A DNA stretch of 14,699 nt, from contig JAEWHZ010000357.1 in the NCBI GenBank assembly GCA_023387585.1, positions 1 to 14,699 of the forward strand, read 5' to 3'. The DNA is from Pseudomonadota bacterium (GTDB lineage: Bacteria > Pseudomonadota > Alphaproteobacteria > Rhizobiales > Devosiaceae). The notes under the pieces were generated by a model. That model was given only the letters and a program-made list of their open reading frames with translations. It was not told the DNA's origin and did no database searches. Shown here piece by piece: positions 14,282-14,699 of this stretch (its first letter is position 1; each line of letters opens with the position of its first letter). The position numbers were made by a program, and so were the translations under genes.

Positions 14282-14699
14282 ATGCTCTATGTCGACATCC
14301 CGGATCGCAACATCTTGCGCTCGCTCATCGAAACCCGTGCCGACGTCTGCGTTTCGATCTACCTGCCGACCACCCCCCATACCCAGGATATCGACGCCGC
14401 CCGCATCGCCTTCGGCAATCTGACGCGCACCGCCCGCGCCCAGCTCGAACAGGCCGGCCTCGACAAGCGCCGCCTCAACCAGCTGCTCGAAGAATTCGAC
14501 GATCTCAGTGACGACGACGAATTCTGGCGCTTCCAGAGCCACAGCCTCGCCGTGCTCGCCACCCCCGACCGCATCCAGACCTTCCGCCTCGCCAACCAGC
14601 TCACCGAGATGGTCGAGGTGTCGGACCGGTTCCATCTCAAGCCGCTGCTGCGCGCCGTCACCTTCCCGCACACCGCCATCGTCCTGGCGCTGTCGGAAA
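14282..14699 (+). CDS. baeRF-like protein (bacterial archaeo-eukaryotic release-factor family), C-terminus cut by window edge
   Basis: The 139 visible residues match the N-terminal part of the bacterial homologues of archaeo-eukaryotic release factor 1: an opening VSIYLPTTPHTQD (24-36) strand, a charged helical stretch (about 38-75, possibly coiled), FWRFQSHSLAVLATPD (81-96), then a run reading FRLANQLTEMVEVSDRFHLKPLL (102-124) and the start of the next strand. Members are often found with ribosome-rescue or stress genes and are proposed to act on ribosomes; this is family knowledge and no catalytic GGQ motif is visible in this part. The protein should be about 350-400 residues, so most of it lies beyond the right edge. 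ATG 14282 has AGGAGG nine bases upstream. The call rests on pattern recognition of a partial chain. Confidence 0.65.
   Translation, partial: MLYVDIPDRNILRSLIETRADVCVSIYLPTTPHTQDIDAARIAFGNLTRTARAQLEQAGLDKRRLNQLLEEFDDLSDDDEFWRFQSHSLAVLATPDRIQTFRLANQLTEMVEVSDRFHLKPLLRAVTFPHTAIVLALSE

Noticed and set aside
9186..14699. A defence island or phage-resistance system
   Set aside because: No nuclease, helicase, toxin, reverse transcriptase, integrase or CRISPR-like array was seen; the genes are regulatory, transport and hydrolase functions.

Overview
The window looks like chromosomal DNA from a high-GC alphaproteobacterium, most likely in the order Hyphomicrobiales (Rhizobiales). This rests on strong G/C third-position bias, XdhABC-type xanthine dehydrogenase genes next to a BMP-type ABC importer, a PuuE-UraD fusion, and a GC-rich palindromic repeat of the kind scattered through such genomes. 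Genus is not determinable from the sequence alone. Genes are densely packed; no gap exceeds 180 bp, and I see no RNA gene, CRISPR array, insertion sequence or phage gene.

Positions 1-7604 (minus strand) hold one purine-degradation operon, transcribed leftwards: uraH, xdhA, xdhB, xdhC, an ABC ATPase and an ABC permease cut by the left edge. Junctions are 3 nt apart or overlap by 4-17 nt, so translation is probably coupled. The exception is xdhB-xdhC, where a 112-bp element with perfect 32-bp inverted ends is inserted. Divergent from uraH is puuE-uraD (7763-9184, plus strand), an allantoinase fused to OHCU decarboxylase. The proteins form a route: import of a purine or nucleoside (ABC), oxidation to urate (XdhAB, cofactor loaded by XdhC), then 5-hydroxyisourate to OHCU (UraH), OHCU to allantoin (UraD) and allantoin to allantoate (PuuE). 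The urate-oxidising enzyme is not in the window.

Positions 9186-11305 hold a small regulated unit. An ArsR-type repressor gene (plus) diverges from two overlapping SRPBCC/AHSA1 genes (minus). The 51-bp gap between them carries a perfect 20-bp palindrome placed to block both promoters, and the arsR-type mRNA appears leaderless. Downstream of the SRPBCC pair, an APH-like kinase gene has its own -35 box overlapping the preceding stop codon.

Positions 11307-14699 hold an MFS transporter, a secreted serine hydrolase of the beta-lactamase/class C fold (both minus), and, divergent from the hydrolase, the start of a baeRF-like protein cut by the right edge.

Most genes are ordinary members of known families. 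The parts most worth a second look are the repeat inside the xdh operon, the two-promoter operator with leaderless regulator, and the missing uricase step. I found no convincing novel defence or mobile system.
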